Made by a program: the position numbers and the translations under genes. Below, in pieces: positions 1-9,636 of a stretch of DNA of 64,000 nucleotides. The stretch is from NCBI GenBank assembly GCA_020744425.1, contig JAGMUV010000009.1:310001-374000 (forward strand), written 5' to 3'. A model generated the notes under the pieces. That model was not told where the DNA came from and made no database searches. It saw only the letters and a list, made by a program, of their open reading frames with translations. The DNA is from Dactylonectria macrodidyma (lineage: Eukaryota; Ascomycota; Sordariomycetes; Hypocreales; Nectriaceae). How positions within the stretch are numbered: the first letter of the stretch is position 1; the number at the start of each line of letters is the position of its first letter.

Positions 1-345
1 CCAGTCTCCCGCTGCAATGTTCTTGGACGTGTCCGCCTTGAACCACGAGTAGAAGGCGATACCACCCGTCAGATGGCATGCCTCATCCAGCGCGAAATAC
101 CGCTGCGACAGCTGAGCTTCGAGCTTGAAGACGCCCGCCTGGATGTCCAGCGATACCACGATGCTCAGCTCTACGTGGGCAAACTTGACTGGTGATAGCG
201 GCGACGGAGCGTCCAGCGTCGCGATCCCGTAGATGCCGAGCGTGAGGTTATCACCGCCAAACTGCACCACAAGAACCGCGTCTACCGAGAGCATCTGGAA
301 TGCTGGGCAGCGCACACCTGCAGCTGCCCAGTACAGGCCCACTCA
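1..345 (-). pseudogene. DUF6603-like protein, fragment cut by window edge
   Basis: The reverse strand is open from about 345 down to the left edge. It reads a hydrophobic beta-rich stretch that includes WAAAGVRCPAFQML, KFAHVELSIVVSLDIQAGVF and CHLTGGIAFYSWFK, ending in GDW at base 1. This pattern recalls the DUF6603 domain of large fungal and bacterial proteins of unknown function. The gene continues to the left of the window. On the upstream side the frame meets a TGA near 346-348 before any start codon, so either an intron acceptor lies here or the 5' part is lost. I see no convincing upstream exon in the 150 bases before the next gene, so I lean towards a truncated copy. The family call rests on remembered motif similarity only. 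Confidence 0.45.
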
Positions 346-501
346 AGAAATCCAAGTTAATGTTACAGTGGCCTTCTACAGGTTTAATATTATAGACATC
401 AATCTATAGGCACTCTGCTAAGTAAGCTATCAATTCAATCCACAAAGTCGGATATTGACGTGGATGGATTGATTTCCTACCCTGACAAAGTACCACAGAG
501 T

Positions 502-1653
502 TTACCTATCTGCTGTTTGCATTCCTTCTTTGTCCATAACAATCACGGCTCGGAACCGTGCCTTTGATGAAAGCATATGCTCAAAAGCACTTTGGGCTTG
601 GTCGAGAGAATATCTCTCAACCATACAACGAATGCCGTGAGTTTGTGCAAAATCAATGGCGTCTTCGCAATCAGTTGCATGCCCGCTTGGCCAGCCATGG
701 ACTGACGCACCGTAACGGCTCAAGATCGAAGTGCTGATTTCAACGTTGCCCACACCGCTCAGGATGAGAAGCTTGCCTCTGAGCCCAAGCCCAGGGACTA
801 GTGAGCTAACAGCCTTCGGATTTGGCGCCGTGGCGATGATGATGGTAGCTCCGCCCATGTTCTGAAGCTTTTTAGAGGCGTCTTCCTCAGCAGAATCAAC
901 ATAGGCCTTTGCGCCTAGTTTCATGGCGAGATCCCGCTTCGAGCCACCTGAGCTAATAGCAACAACTTTATATCCCATGTGATTGGCGTACTGAACTGCC
1001 AAATGGCCAAGACCGCCGAGCCCCTGGACAGCGACGAGACCTCCTGTCTCAACATTGAGCTTACGAATGCCATTGAATACGGTAACGCCAGCGCAAAGGA
1101 GAGGAGCAGCCTCAGCTGGATCGAGGCCTGCCGGGATGCGAACAGTAGCTTCCTCGCGGAGAAGGACGTACTCAGCGTACCCTCCATCTACAGAACCTCC
1201 GTTGATGACGCCTTTCTTGCACATTTGGAAGTATCCATGCTCGCAAGCTTGGCAAACGCCGTCGTGTCCTGCGAGAGTGTCAGCATAGGCTCTCATGGAT
1301 ACTTCACCGGATGCAACTCACCGCCATGCCAACCAGCCCCAACTTGCTGGCCAACCTTAACCCTGCTGACATCTATGCCAATCTCAACAACTTCACCAAT
1401 CAATTCATGGCCCGGCACACGAGGGAGCGGCCCGAGGTACTGGGCCTGTACAGCCCAGTCGGAACGACAAACGCCACATGCCTTGGGACTTGTCAGTCTA
1501 CGCTGAGGGGGGGGCAAGTTGCATTTGACTCACCAATACTTTGACAAGAACCTCGCCAGGTCCAGGGTGTTTGATGTTCAAATCGCGCAAGTGCAGGGCA
1601 GCACCTGGAGCCTCAAGGACGGCTGCTCTGTACGTCGTTGGTATCGAAGCCAT
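502..1653 (-). CDS. Zinc-dependent alcohol dehydrogenase (MDR family)
   Basis: Three exons (1653..1534, 1481..1322, 1268..502) give 348 residues; the 48- and 53-bp introns have GT-AG borders and both junctions restore family motifs. The enzyme should oxidise alcohols or reduce aldehydes with NAD(P). The GroES-like half carries ACGVCRSD and GHELIGEVVEIG, giving catalytic-zinc ligands Cys45 and His65-Glu66. The structural zinc loop GHDGVCQACEHGYFQMC has Asp in the first ligand place, as in many fungal members. The Rossmann half has GLGGLGH. The start MASIPTTYRAAVLEAPG at 1653 is the usual N-terminus for this family. A MULE transposon ends 27 bp upstream of the ATG, inside the expected 5' leader or promoter, so expression may be altered. 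The coding sequence itself looks intact. Confidence 0.9.
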
Positions 1654-1680
1654 GGCTGGCGAGTAGCCTAAATTTAAGAA

Positions 1681-1724
1681 GAGTAGTGCTATTCGGGCTG
1701 TATGATATTGCTATCCGGGCTGTA
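1681..1724 (+). repeat. MULE left terminal inverted repeat
   Basis: This 44-bp repeat matches the reverse complement of 4504..4547 at every base. It begins GAGTAGTGC and directly abuts the target duplication TTTAAGAA at 1673..1680. Confidence 0.97.
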
Positions 1725-1924
1725 TCGATCACATGACCACGTAATTTTCAACCGCATTCGGCAAATGCTCCCCGCCACACCAAAATTACAGTGTAAGTCA
1801 AAGAACGTGAATAACATCAGGCCAATTCAATCAAGGTCAACACATCACAACAGCCCGCGAGCCCGGCTACAACCAAATCGTTCAAAAAACGCATTTCCGG
1901 TGTTTCTTCTGAAAAATAGTATTT

Positions 1925-4302
1925 CTATCGGTCCGAATAATATTCCGGCTGCGTAGCAGGAATGATAATGACATCTTCAACGGCTGACGACGCTGATGAC
2001 TGTGACCGGGCCGGAGCCGCGGCCACGGCCCCGGCGCCCCTCCCTCTACCTCGCCCTCCTCTAGATCCTCTTCCCCTTGTATTTGTATGGCCTCGTGATC
2101 TTGGCGTTGACAGTTTTCGGGACTGTTGGCTGCTTGGTGTGTCCACAAGCTCGGTCTGTGACAGCGTGCGCCGTACGCTTGGGTTGAGCCGGCGGGTCGT
2201 CTGTGGGTTTTGGCGAGGCTGCCGGGGGGTCTGTTGGCTTTGGGTCTGTTGCTGGGGACTCGAGGTCACACTGGCTTGTAGATATGAGGGTATCGTGAGC
2301 TTCTTATTCACAGGTATTCGAGGTCGGCCGCGGAGGTTAGCGACAACGTCAGGGTCGCGGATCAGTAGAAGTGGCTCTTCGAGGTCCTAGAGATAGAAAT
2401 TAGTAGATTTCTCATACTAAGAGCTGTAATTCCTACCAGAGGTTTATGGAGCCACCAGCGGGGCAGGATAACTTCCTTTAACAACGGCTCTTTAGTCACC
2501 AGCAAGTCGTAGATATAGTGACTGCAGGGAAGACCGTATTGCTGTGTGAAGTTGCCGGAACACGGTCTCAACGGCTCGGGGGTCGGCTGCGTGAGTGATA
2601 GGAAAGCTGCCTCAGCAAATCGATGCTGCTTGACAAGCAAATCGACAGCAGCGTAGGTTATTTGTAAGGGAACCTTACCAAGCCATTCCCGGCCCATGTA
2701 TTCTCGTCGCTGACGCATCATCATTCTAGCTGCCTGTTGCTCATAGTCACGCTGCTTCTTTTTCAACATCTGTTGGATAGCTTTGTGTAGGTGAAGCAGG
2801 TCACCGGTGCCGGTGACTAGGAATGACTTCACATCCTTGTGAGCAGTCTCAACAGGGCTGTTAACCCTCTGGCCGAAGTTACGATAGCGGCAAATGTAGC
2901 ACTTTGCCCACTGTTCCCGCCAAGGCATATACTCCCTTGAGATGTATCGAAGGATTGACTTTTGCTGTGGGTTGTATGCATCGTTCATCGAGGCCCAAGC
3001 CGCCTTGAAGTCACTCACTTGGTCGGCATAGATGACTCGGTGCCAGGCGGAAAACATCGTCTCGCGGGTCAATTCACCTTGTGTGCTAGGCGGCGGTGCT
3101 GGTGATGCTGAGTCTCGATTGCCGTAAGTTCCTTCATTGGCCTCGCGATAGAGGGCTTCATGATGTCGATCACTGAGACTAGGCGTTGGCATACAATCGT
3201 CATCATCGTCATCATCGTCAGTATCTTCATCAGCATCGGCGTCTTTTGGGTCCTTCCAACGGGCTGCGATCTTAGCCTTGATGTTGGCGTTGATGTGAAA
3301 GACGCACAACTGCTGCTGCGTGTCTGGAAAGGTCACATAAAGGGCGTTTTTTAGGGCTATTTCCTTGTCAGTGATGACAACAGAAGGCACTCGGATTCCA
3401 AGGAAACGGCGGAAATCATCTACTTGGTCACAAAGCCACTGAAATCCTTCCTCTTTTTCGGAGTTGATGAGGCCAAAGCCAAAGTTAGCTACAGACTTTT
3501 GGTCTGTGACGCCAGTGACCTGGAAAAGGTACATTTTAAAGCGATTAGTCTTGTATGTATTGTCCATACCAAGAACCTCTGGAAACCTCTTCCACATCAG
3601 CTCACACCAAGGATAAGTCCAGAAAACAGCCTCAACTTTGCGGTCAGCACTATACCGTACGAGGTGCTTGAGACCCTGATCTTGGAGGGAGCCGATCCAC
3701 GCCTGCGTCGCTGTTTTGCCGCCGAGGGATGCCTGCCGCAGCTTCTGACGGTCATTATAGATGTCTTTTTGTCGAAAGAAAGACGGCTCGATCGTCACAT
3801 CACGTATGATATCACTCATCTCGCGGGCGGGGAGGGATTTGTGCTTGAAAAGAGATCGCTCGACTTCTAGCTGCTCTGGTGTGCGGCGGCGATGCATCAC
3901 GTGTGCGGACGGGTCGAGGGACGGGCCGTGGTTATGATCAGAGACCGCGACTCGGTAGGTCCAGAGATAGTTGAGCTTTTGCGTTGCTGACGCTGTGATC
4001 TTGAACGGGCAGTCGACCTTTTGCGTACTGGATTTGCGTACACCAGCAGCTTCACACTCACGAGCGTCACCGCGGTCACAACGCAGTTGAATATAAGTTG
4101 GCTGCCTAACGCCATGAATCTCACGATAGTTACCAGGTGACTTCTTCACTAAGGCGGCGCCGTTCTTGCGATAGAAGTCTTGCAGAGACTTGACGAGGTC
4201 ATCCAGAGACGAGAATTGCGCTGACGGCGGCGGCGGTGGGATTTGAGAACCTAGGGAAAAGATGCCGTTGACGGCATCGTCTTCAGCGTGAGATTGAGTC
4301 AT
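1925..4302 (-). CDS. MULE transposase (FAR1-type DNA-binding, DDE, SWIM finger)
   Basis: Two exons (4302..2437 and 2386..1925) joined over a 50-bp GT-AG intron give 775 residues; the junction reads HKPLDLEEPLLLIRDP. The protein cuts and pastes the surrounding element. An N-terminal FAR1-like zinc region (about 70-126) has CDRGDAREC, VDCPFK and DHNHGP. The MULE catalytic core has Asp247 (GMDNTYKTNRF), Asp312 (VVITDKEIALKNAL) and a candidate Glu485 (NSPVETAHKDVKSF), plus the family's CVFHINANIK. A CxCxH-type SWIM-like finger follows near 583-600 (GLPCSHYI). The tail encoded by exon 2 is Gln/Pro- and Arg/Gly-rich (RGRGSRGGRGRGRG), a nucleic-acid-binding type tail. An Asp run lies near 356-369. 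No stop or frameshift interrupts it. The similarity is to fungal FAR1/Hop-type MULEs. Confidence 0.92.
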
Positions 4303-4503
4303 TGTGACTCGTGAGAAATGGTTGTGTGGAATAGCAGAGGGGCGACGCGATAGTAAAAGGTCTAAGTTGGCCTAGGAATTGCGATCCGATATCGCGGGGT
4401 GTTGTAAGCGAGGGTGATCACGTGACTATAAGCCTTTCCTAATGTGGCTAGCGTTTTGGAAGTCATGTGATAAATTTCCCTCTTTAGGCAAGCGTATTTT
4501 GGG

Positions 4504-4547
4504 TACAGCCCGGATAGCAATATCATACAGCCCGAATAGCACTACTC
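4504..4547 (-). repeat. MULE right terminal inverted repeat
   Basis: This is the exact inverted partner of 1681..1724, followed by the second copy of the TTTAAGAA target duplication at 4548..4555. Confidence 0.97.
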
Positions 4548-4555
4548 TTTAAGAA

Positions 4556-5083
4556 AGCAGGGCGGACTCAGAATGTGTCTTTTATCATGGCTCGACTAGG
4601 AGGCAAATCCTCCCCTCGAAAACAACGGCCGTTATTCCGGTTCTCAGCGATTTAGAATGTTTGGAAAATTCGAAATTCCGACACAGGTCTACGGACATGG
4701 ACACTCAGGATTTGAGAACCGCCCAATGATCGATTGACATCTCGGACATGTCACTCGCCAGGCTAACCGGTGCATGACTCCACCACAATCCTGGCTACTT
4801 TCATTCCGCGCTCATCCGACATAAGTGACCCTCGGAATTGGAGCATCTGACTTCGCAGTCTTGTTCCGCCAATGTTTCGTTCAAGAAGACCCAAAAAAAA
4901 TGGACCCCTCCATAGCCGATTCCGGTCCAACGTCACCAAACTCTGTGGATTGCAGTCACAGCGTTTGAAAAGGCGTGAGCCTTTATCAAGTCTAACAGGA
5001 TCGCAATTCAACAATTAATAACCGAGTGATACATCTACATCTGCATCTGCAGCAACCGTAACACTTTCTGTGTCTTCATCACA
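4556..5083. other. Intergenic region before AtuA gene
   Basis: I see no gene here. It should hold the promoter and 5' leader of the plus-strand AtuA gene that starts at 5084. Only short, uninformative open frames are present. Confidence 0.6.
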
Positions 5084-7315
5084 ATGGGCGAATCTGGCCT
5101 TACGAAACGCTCCATTCGCATCGGAAACTGGTGAGATCGAACGAATGTATTAAGAGAAAAGAAAGAAGACTGAAAATGGAGAACAGCGCCGGCGCAAGCG
5201 GAGATGGCCCCGATCAGATGTTTCGCCTAGTTTCTGAAGGACCTTTAGATGCCATCACTGCGGACTACCTCGCAGAGCTGAACCTAGCGGCGCGAGCAAT
5301 TGAAGTACGTTCTAGTACCATTCCTGCGTTCTTCGAGGGCGAAAAGTTTCCAAGACATGAATCTCAATGAATCTAGATCCAGGAGCAGCCGTCGATGGGC
5401 TATGAGCGGCCGGCCCTAGCCCACTTAAAGTTTCGCGATACCGCTCGTCTGATAGCCGAAAAGGGAGTGAAGCTTGTACACAACGGTGGCGGACTCAACC
5501 CCCAGGGCCTCTACAAGGAAGTCCGTGACTACTTTACTTCAATTGGCTTCCCTTTCATCAAAATTGCCTGGGTTGACGGAGACAATGTGATGCCTCAAAT
5601 TGACGAGCTCAGAAAGGATCCAACTAGCATCCGTCACCTCGACATTAAGGATGCTGACATAGGATCCCTACAAGAGGATATTCTCTGCTCTAATGCTTAT
5701 ATAGGGATGCAAGGTATCATCCAGGCACTCAATGCTGGCGCACAGATAGTGATTTGCGGTCGCGTTTGCGATGCATCCCCCGTCATGGGTTTGGCCGCAT
5801 GGCAAGCTGACATCTCTCCTCTCAACGTGACAAGTGATCTAACACAGACACAGGTGGCATGGATGGAAATATGACGACTACGATCAGATTGCTGGGGGTT
5901 TGGTTGCTGGGCATCTGATTGAATGCGGTTGTTATGTGACGGGGGGGAACTTTTGTGGGTTTAAGTCTATCGAAAAACCCTACCTTCACGGGTACCCGAT
6001 CGCCGAGATCTCTGCAGATGGTAGCTGCGAGATCACTATGCATGACGGCTCGAATGGGGCCGTAACTGTTGACTCAGTGAAGGCCCAACTTCTTTATGAG
6101 ATCCAAGGCTCTGAGTACCTGAATCCAGATGTGGTAGCCCATCTTTCCAATGCAGTCGTCTCGGAATCCGGACCCAACAGGATAAGATGCTACGGCATCA
6201 CGGGGTCCCCCCCGCCACCGACAACTAAGCTAGCATTATTTGCGAAGGGGTATGTTGTGCAAGAACATCTGAGCCAAGCTTTGCAGATGAACTGACAGTT
6301 GGTAGGGGTTTCCAAGCGGAGCTCTCGACATTCGCCAACGGGCTTGATATTAAAGAAAAGGTGGACGTGCTCCGATTACAGACGGAGAAGGAAATAGGAG
6401 ATACAGTGTCTCGCTACACGAAGATTGACATCACGGCTTATGGGTCCTCTCCAACTGATCCTCAAAGCCAGGCAGAGTGTACAGTCATGATCCGGAACTT
6501 CGTGCAAGCCCCAACCGCCGAGCTCTGTGTGGCGTTCGCCAAGGCGCACCTCAAGGCGGCAATGGGAAGCTATGCTGGCTATTATCCGTAAGTGGGCCCA
6601 TTCGTCAAGCCTCAAGCTTCTATCCCGCTAAAGCTACGATAAAAGTTTGGTCGACATGAGGACGTTTCTCAACCCCAAACCCTATACGGTCTACTTTCCC
6701 GGTACCATTCTCCAGTCGCACCTTGACATTCGGGTGCATATGGACGATGGACCGGGACAGAAGGTGTCACCGCCTCCTAAAATGCGGCCATTTATGGGTC
6801 AAGTCTCGTATGACACTGCAAATCCTACAGACTTGAACTCATTTGGGCCAACACGCAAGGCGCCCTTAGGTGAGTTCTTCCACCAACCCCTTGCCCAGTT
6901 CCAACCCGAACCCTCCGCTATGCTGGAACTTGGGTTGGGTTCTTCTGGAAACAAGATGCCCTAACACAAATTTTGTGTTTTAGGGTCAATTGTGCTCGCC
7001 CGTTCTGGGGATAAGGGGGGAAATGCCAATGTCGGTTTCTGGGTCCGACACGAAGACGAATACCCATGGCTTCAGGCCCTGCTGTCGATCTCCAAGTTCA
7101 AGGAGCTTCTTGCCCGAGACTATAGGCCCGAATACCGGATTGAGCGATGTGAGATGCCGAACTTACAGGCTGTTCACTTCGTGACGTACGGAATCCTGCA
7201 GAATGGTGTTAGCTCTAGCTCAGTGCTTGATGGTCTGGCAAAAAGCTTTGGTGAGTTTCTGAGAGCCCGTGAGGTTGATGTACCAATCAAGTTTTTGGAA
7301 CGAGGCTGGATCTAG
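5084..7315 (+). CDS. AtuA/DUF1446 acyclic terpene utilisation-type protein
   Basis: Seven exons (5084..5130, 5187..5304, 5377..5801, 5854..6249, 6306..6587, 6646..6869, 6984..7315) give 607 residues. Each junction restores conserved text: IGNCAGASGDGP, AAWWHGWKYDDYD, FAKGGFQAEL and APLGSIVLARSGDKGGN. The intron 5802..5853 is of GC-AG type (donor GCAAGC). The large N-terminal part is the AtuA (DUF1446) domain, with VHNGGGLNP, ICGRVCDASP, VTGGNFCGF and GSPPPPTTK. The last ~110 residues form the small AtuA-associated domain. AtuA is required for citronellol/geraniol catabolism in Pseudomonas, but its reaction is not established. In fungi the family often sits near CoA-linked enzymes; here a CaiB/BaiF-type CoA-transferase is the next gene. 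The frame is intact throughout. The substrate is unknown. Confidence 0.88.
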
Positions 7316-7495
7316 GAGCAATATGTAATTGGAGGCTCAAGGTCCGATGTTCTCGCCAATGCTCTTTTTCTTTTAGCTGATAGTTTAAGAGTAAGAACGC
7401 CAGGTAGTGATAGCAATTCTTTTTACTTTACATGAGTTGAAGACACTCAATGATCTTTGTGATTCAATGAGGAGAGACTGGCCTATAGTGTAGTA

Positions 7496-8999
7496 ATCCA
7501 AAAGAGTCATGCTATTTTAATAACCCTTCTTTGTGAGTTATATAACTTTTCGCACGCGCAACGTCACATGACTGAAAATTTCCTCCCGCAGCTATGACTC
7601 CCCCTTTACATCACATAATCTTATATAGTGAAGCCGGGCACATTGGATTGGTCCGTGGGTTCAACACCAAGGGAGCTATATCAGGGAGGGGTCTCGTGGT
7701 GAGATTCAACAGCATCATCATCGACAAGCTGGTCAGGCTGTAGGCAGGATCGAGACCTCCCAGTCTGTCAGACCGATGAGGTCTTTGCATTTTCTTTGAC
7801 ATCTTAGTTTTTCTAGTCATACAGTTAGCGGAGGTTACCTTCTGTCTCTTCTCTTGATCCAAAACCGCGAGCCCGATTTGCTGTGTCCAGCCCTTCAGAC
7901 AGACCCTTTTGATCCGAGGTCGCACCGACCTTCTGATGCCTTGCCAAACGCCGCACCTAGGATTCGGACGGACTAGCTGTGTCACTAGATGCTTCCTTCT
8001 GCTACAGCCAGCTTTCGAGTCTGTCTATGAGACAGGTGGTCAAGCTGATAGCTGCTGCAGCCGGCCTTGAAGGGGTCGGCTAGACAGATCTCAAACAGGC
8101 TGCTGTTGCGAGGGACGGCTAGCAATTTGAGTGTTGTTCTCTTCCTTCGTCCCTTAGGTCGTTTCAATAGCTACATTACTTCTTCATAACATCGCAAATA
8201 TATAAATTTGATCCATTTTATGATAAGCTATAAAACCAAGCCCCTATTATTAATAAAAATAATTTTATATTAATTAATAAATTTTCTCATATATTATCAG
8301 GTAAAATTAATATCCTTATAGTTGTTCCTTTAGCCTGAGACTCCTATATTAGCTTTTGCCGCTGACTCCAAGCTATAATACCATAATACATAAGTTAAGA
8401 TAATAAAAGTTCCTTTAAATCTTAAATCTCTGTATAGTAATAAGACTATTATAATAATATGAAAATTATTATTATTATTAACACTATGTTTAATAGTATT
8501 AATAGTATCCTTAAAGATAATAAGCCAGAGCCAGAGCCCTAATAATATATAGCAGATAACTGCAAGTATCTGCCAAGACTGCATATAAGCTGAAAGTGAG
8601 GCAGATTTACCTTAACACCATTACAGATACGGTCTTCAATACAGTTTTTAATAATATCCTTAACTAGATTATAACCTGATATAAATATAAAGGGAAAGGG
8701 AATAGGAGGCAGATGTAGGAAGGGGTTGCAGGCTAGCTTAAGGCCCTCGGTAATACTCATACTATCTAGCGATAGCTTAATTCCTGCTACTTAATTATCC
8801 TTAAAAGATGAAATTATAGTTAAGCTATACGAGATTTTTATATAAGCCTTAGTTATCTCTAGCTGCTATAGAAATGTAATATGAAAAGGGGAGGTAAGGA
8901 AATCTGAGCGAAATTGCTAAATTTCATATGGCATTTACGTGGCAGGTTAGATTATAACTAGCAAAATGGGGTTATTGAAATGGCACTACTCATCCAAAA
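7496..8999. mobile_element. Decayed non-autonomous MULE-like element, RIP-like, AT-rich
   Basis: An exact 8-bp duplication ATCCAAAA (7496..7503 and 8992..8999) brackets 7504..8991 (1488 bp). Its ends are imperfect inverted repeats about 40 bp long: outside-in, the left reads GAGTCATGCTATTTTAATAA and the right GAGTAGTGCCATTTCAATAA. Most differences are C/T or G/A. The first bases equal those of the intact MULE at 1681..4547 (GAGTAGTGC[CT]ATT), and both elements have TCACATGAC just inside the left end. The interior, especially 8170..8900, is extremely AT-rich and has no credible gene. This fits an old MULE derivative mutated by repeat-induced point mutation. The ends and duplication are read directly; RIP is inferred from the base changes. 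Confidence 0.82.
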
Positions 9000-9636
9000 T
9001 ATCTTCTTAGATCTGTAGCTCAACACATCAATTGAACTGAATCAATGTCGAAGAACATAAGACACCACTCTTTATTCTAGGAATTATGGCCAAGGTCAAC
9101 GTTCAAGATCAATAAAATGGCAGCCACCAGTAGTACACATCCCCGTCTGCGCTATTATCCAATGCCTCCCTGACCTGCACCAAACCGGCGCATCGGAGTT
9201 ATCTATCTTATCTCCGTCTAAGTCCTCGCTAGTAATGAAGATTAACTTAGGTCCGTAAACTCCATCGGCGTTTCAGGCCTAAATATATGCAAGAGTTCCG
9301 GGACTCATGTTGCGTGGCGAGAGATGTAGCTCCCATGGTTTAGCACCTCTTCCGACATTCCTGGGCAATACATTCTAAAATGGGCATGACTCGGGCACCT
9401 AAACCGCAAGTAGGAGCTGGCATCACTCTTTCATAAAGAGGATATGCTATACGACGGGATGACATATAATGCGACTATCCGCCCCACGGAACAAACCCTC
9501 CGGAAGCGACGTTCCTAGTGAAGCGCTATTCTCCATCAATGGTTCCAAATGAAGGACGGGGATCTCAACGATATCGCTCTAAACTAATTAAACCATATTG
9601 CTAGTGTAGCTGCTGTCTTATTGGGTCAGGGGTGGG
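9000..9636. other. Intergenic, no gene seen
   Basis: This is the downstream flank of the CoA-transferase gene and of the decayed transposon. I find no open frame with recognisable motifs and no clear repeat. Confidence 0.55.

Larger units (their letters stand above)
1673..4555. mobile_element. Intact Mutator-like (MULE) DNA transposon with target duplication
   Basis: The element proper is 1681..4547 (2867 bp). Its ends are perfect 44-bp inverted repeats, 1681..1724 and 4504..4547, each starting GAGTAGTGCTATTCGGGC outside-in. It is flanked by an exact 8-bp target-site duplication TTTAAGAA at 1673..1680 and 4548..4555. Within each terminal repeat a shorter motif (CGGGCTGTAT/CGGGCTGTA) occurs twice. 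The element carries one transposase gene on the minus strand. Perfect ends, an exact duplication and an unbroken transposase indicate a young and possibly mobile copy. An 8-bp duplication is within the range known for MULEs. It lies between the alcohol dehydrogenase promoter region and the AtuA gene. Confidence 0.95.

Noticed and set aside
979..1506. Long plus-strand frame over the dehydrogenase
   Set aside because: It is a shadow of the real three-exon minus-strand gene and shows no family motif.
1925..2311. Arg/Gly-rich minus-strand frame as a separate gene
   Set aside because: It is in frame with the transposase after removal of a 50-bp GT-AG intron and has no start context of its own; it is exon 2 of the transposase.
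8330..8760. Hydrophobic small proteins on the minus strand
   Set aside because: They lie in extremely AT-rich, RIP-like DNA inside the decayed transposon; hydrophobic codons are a by-product of base composition.
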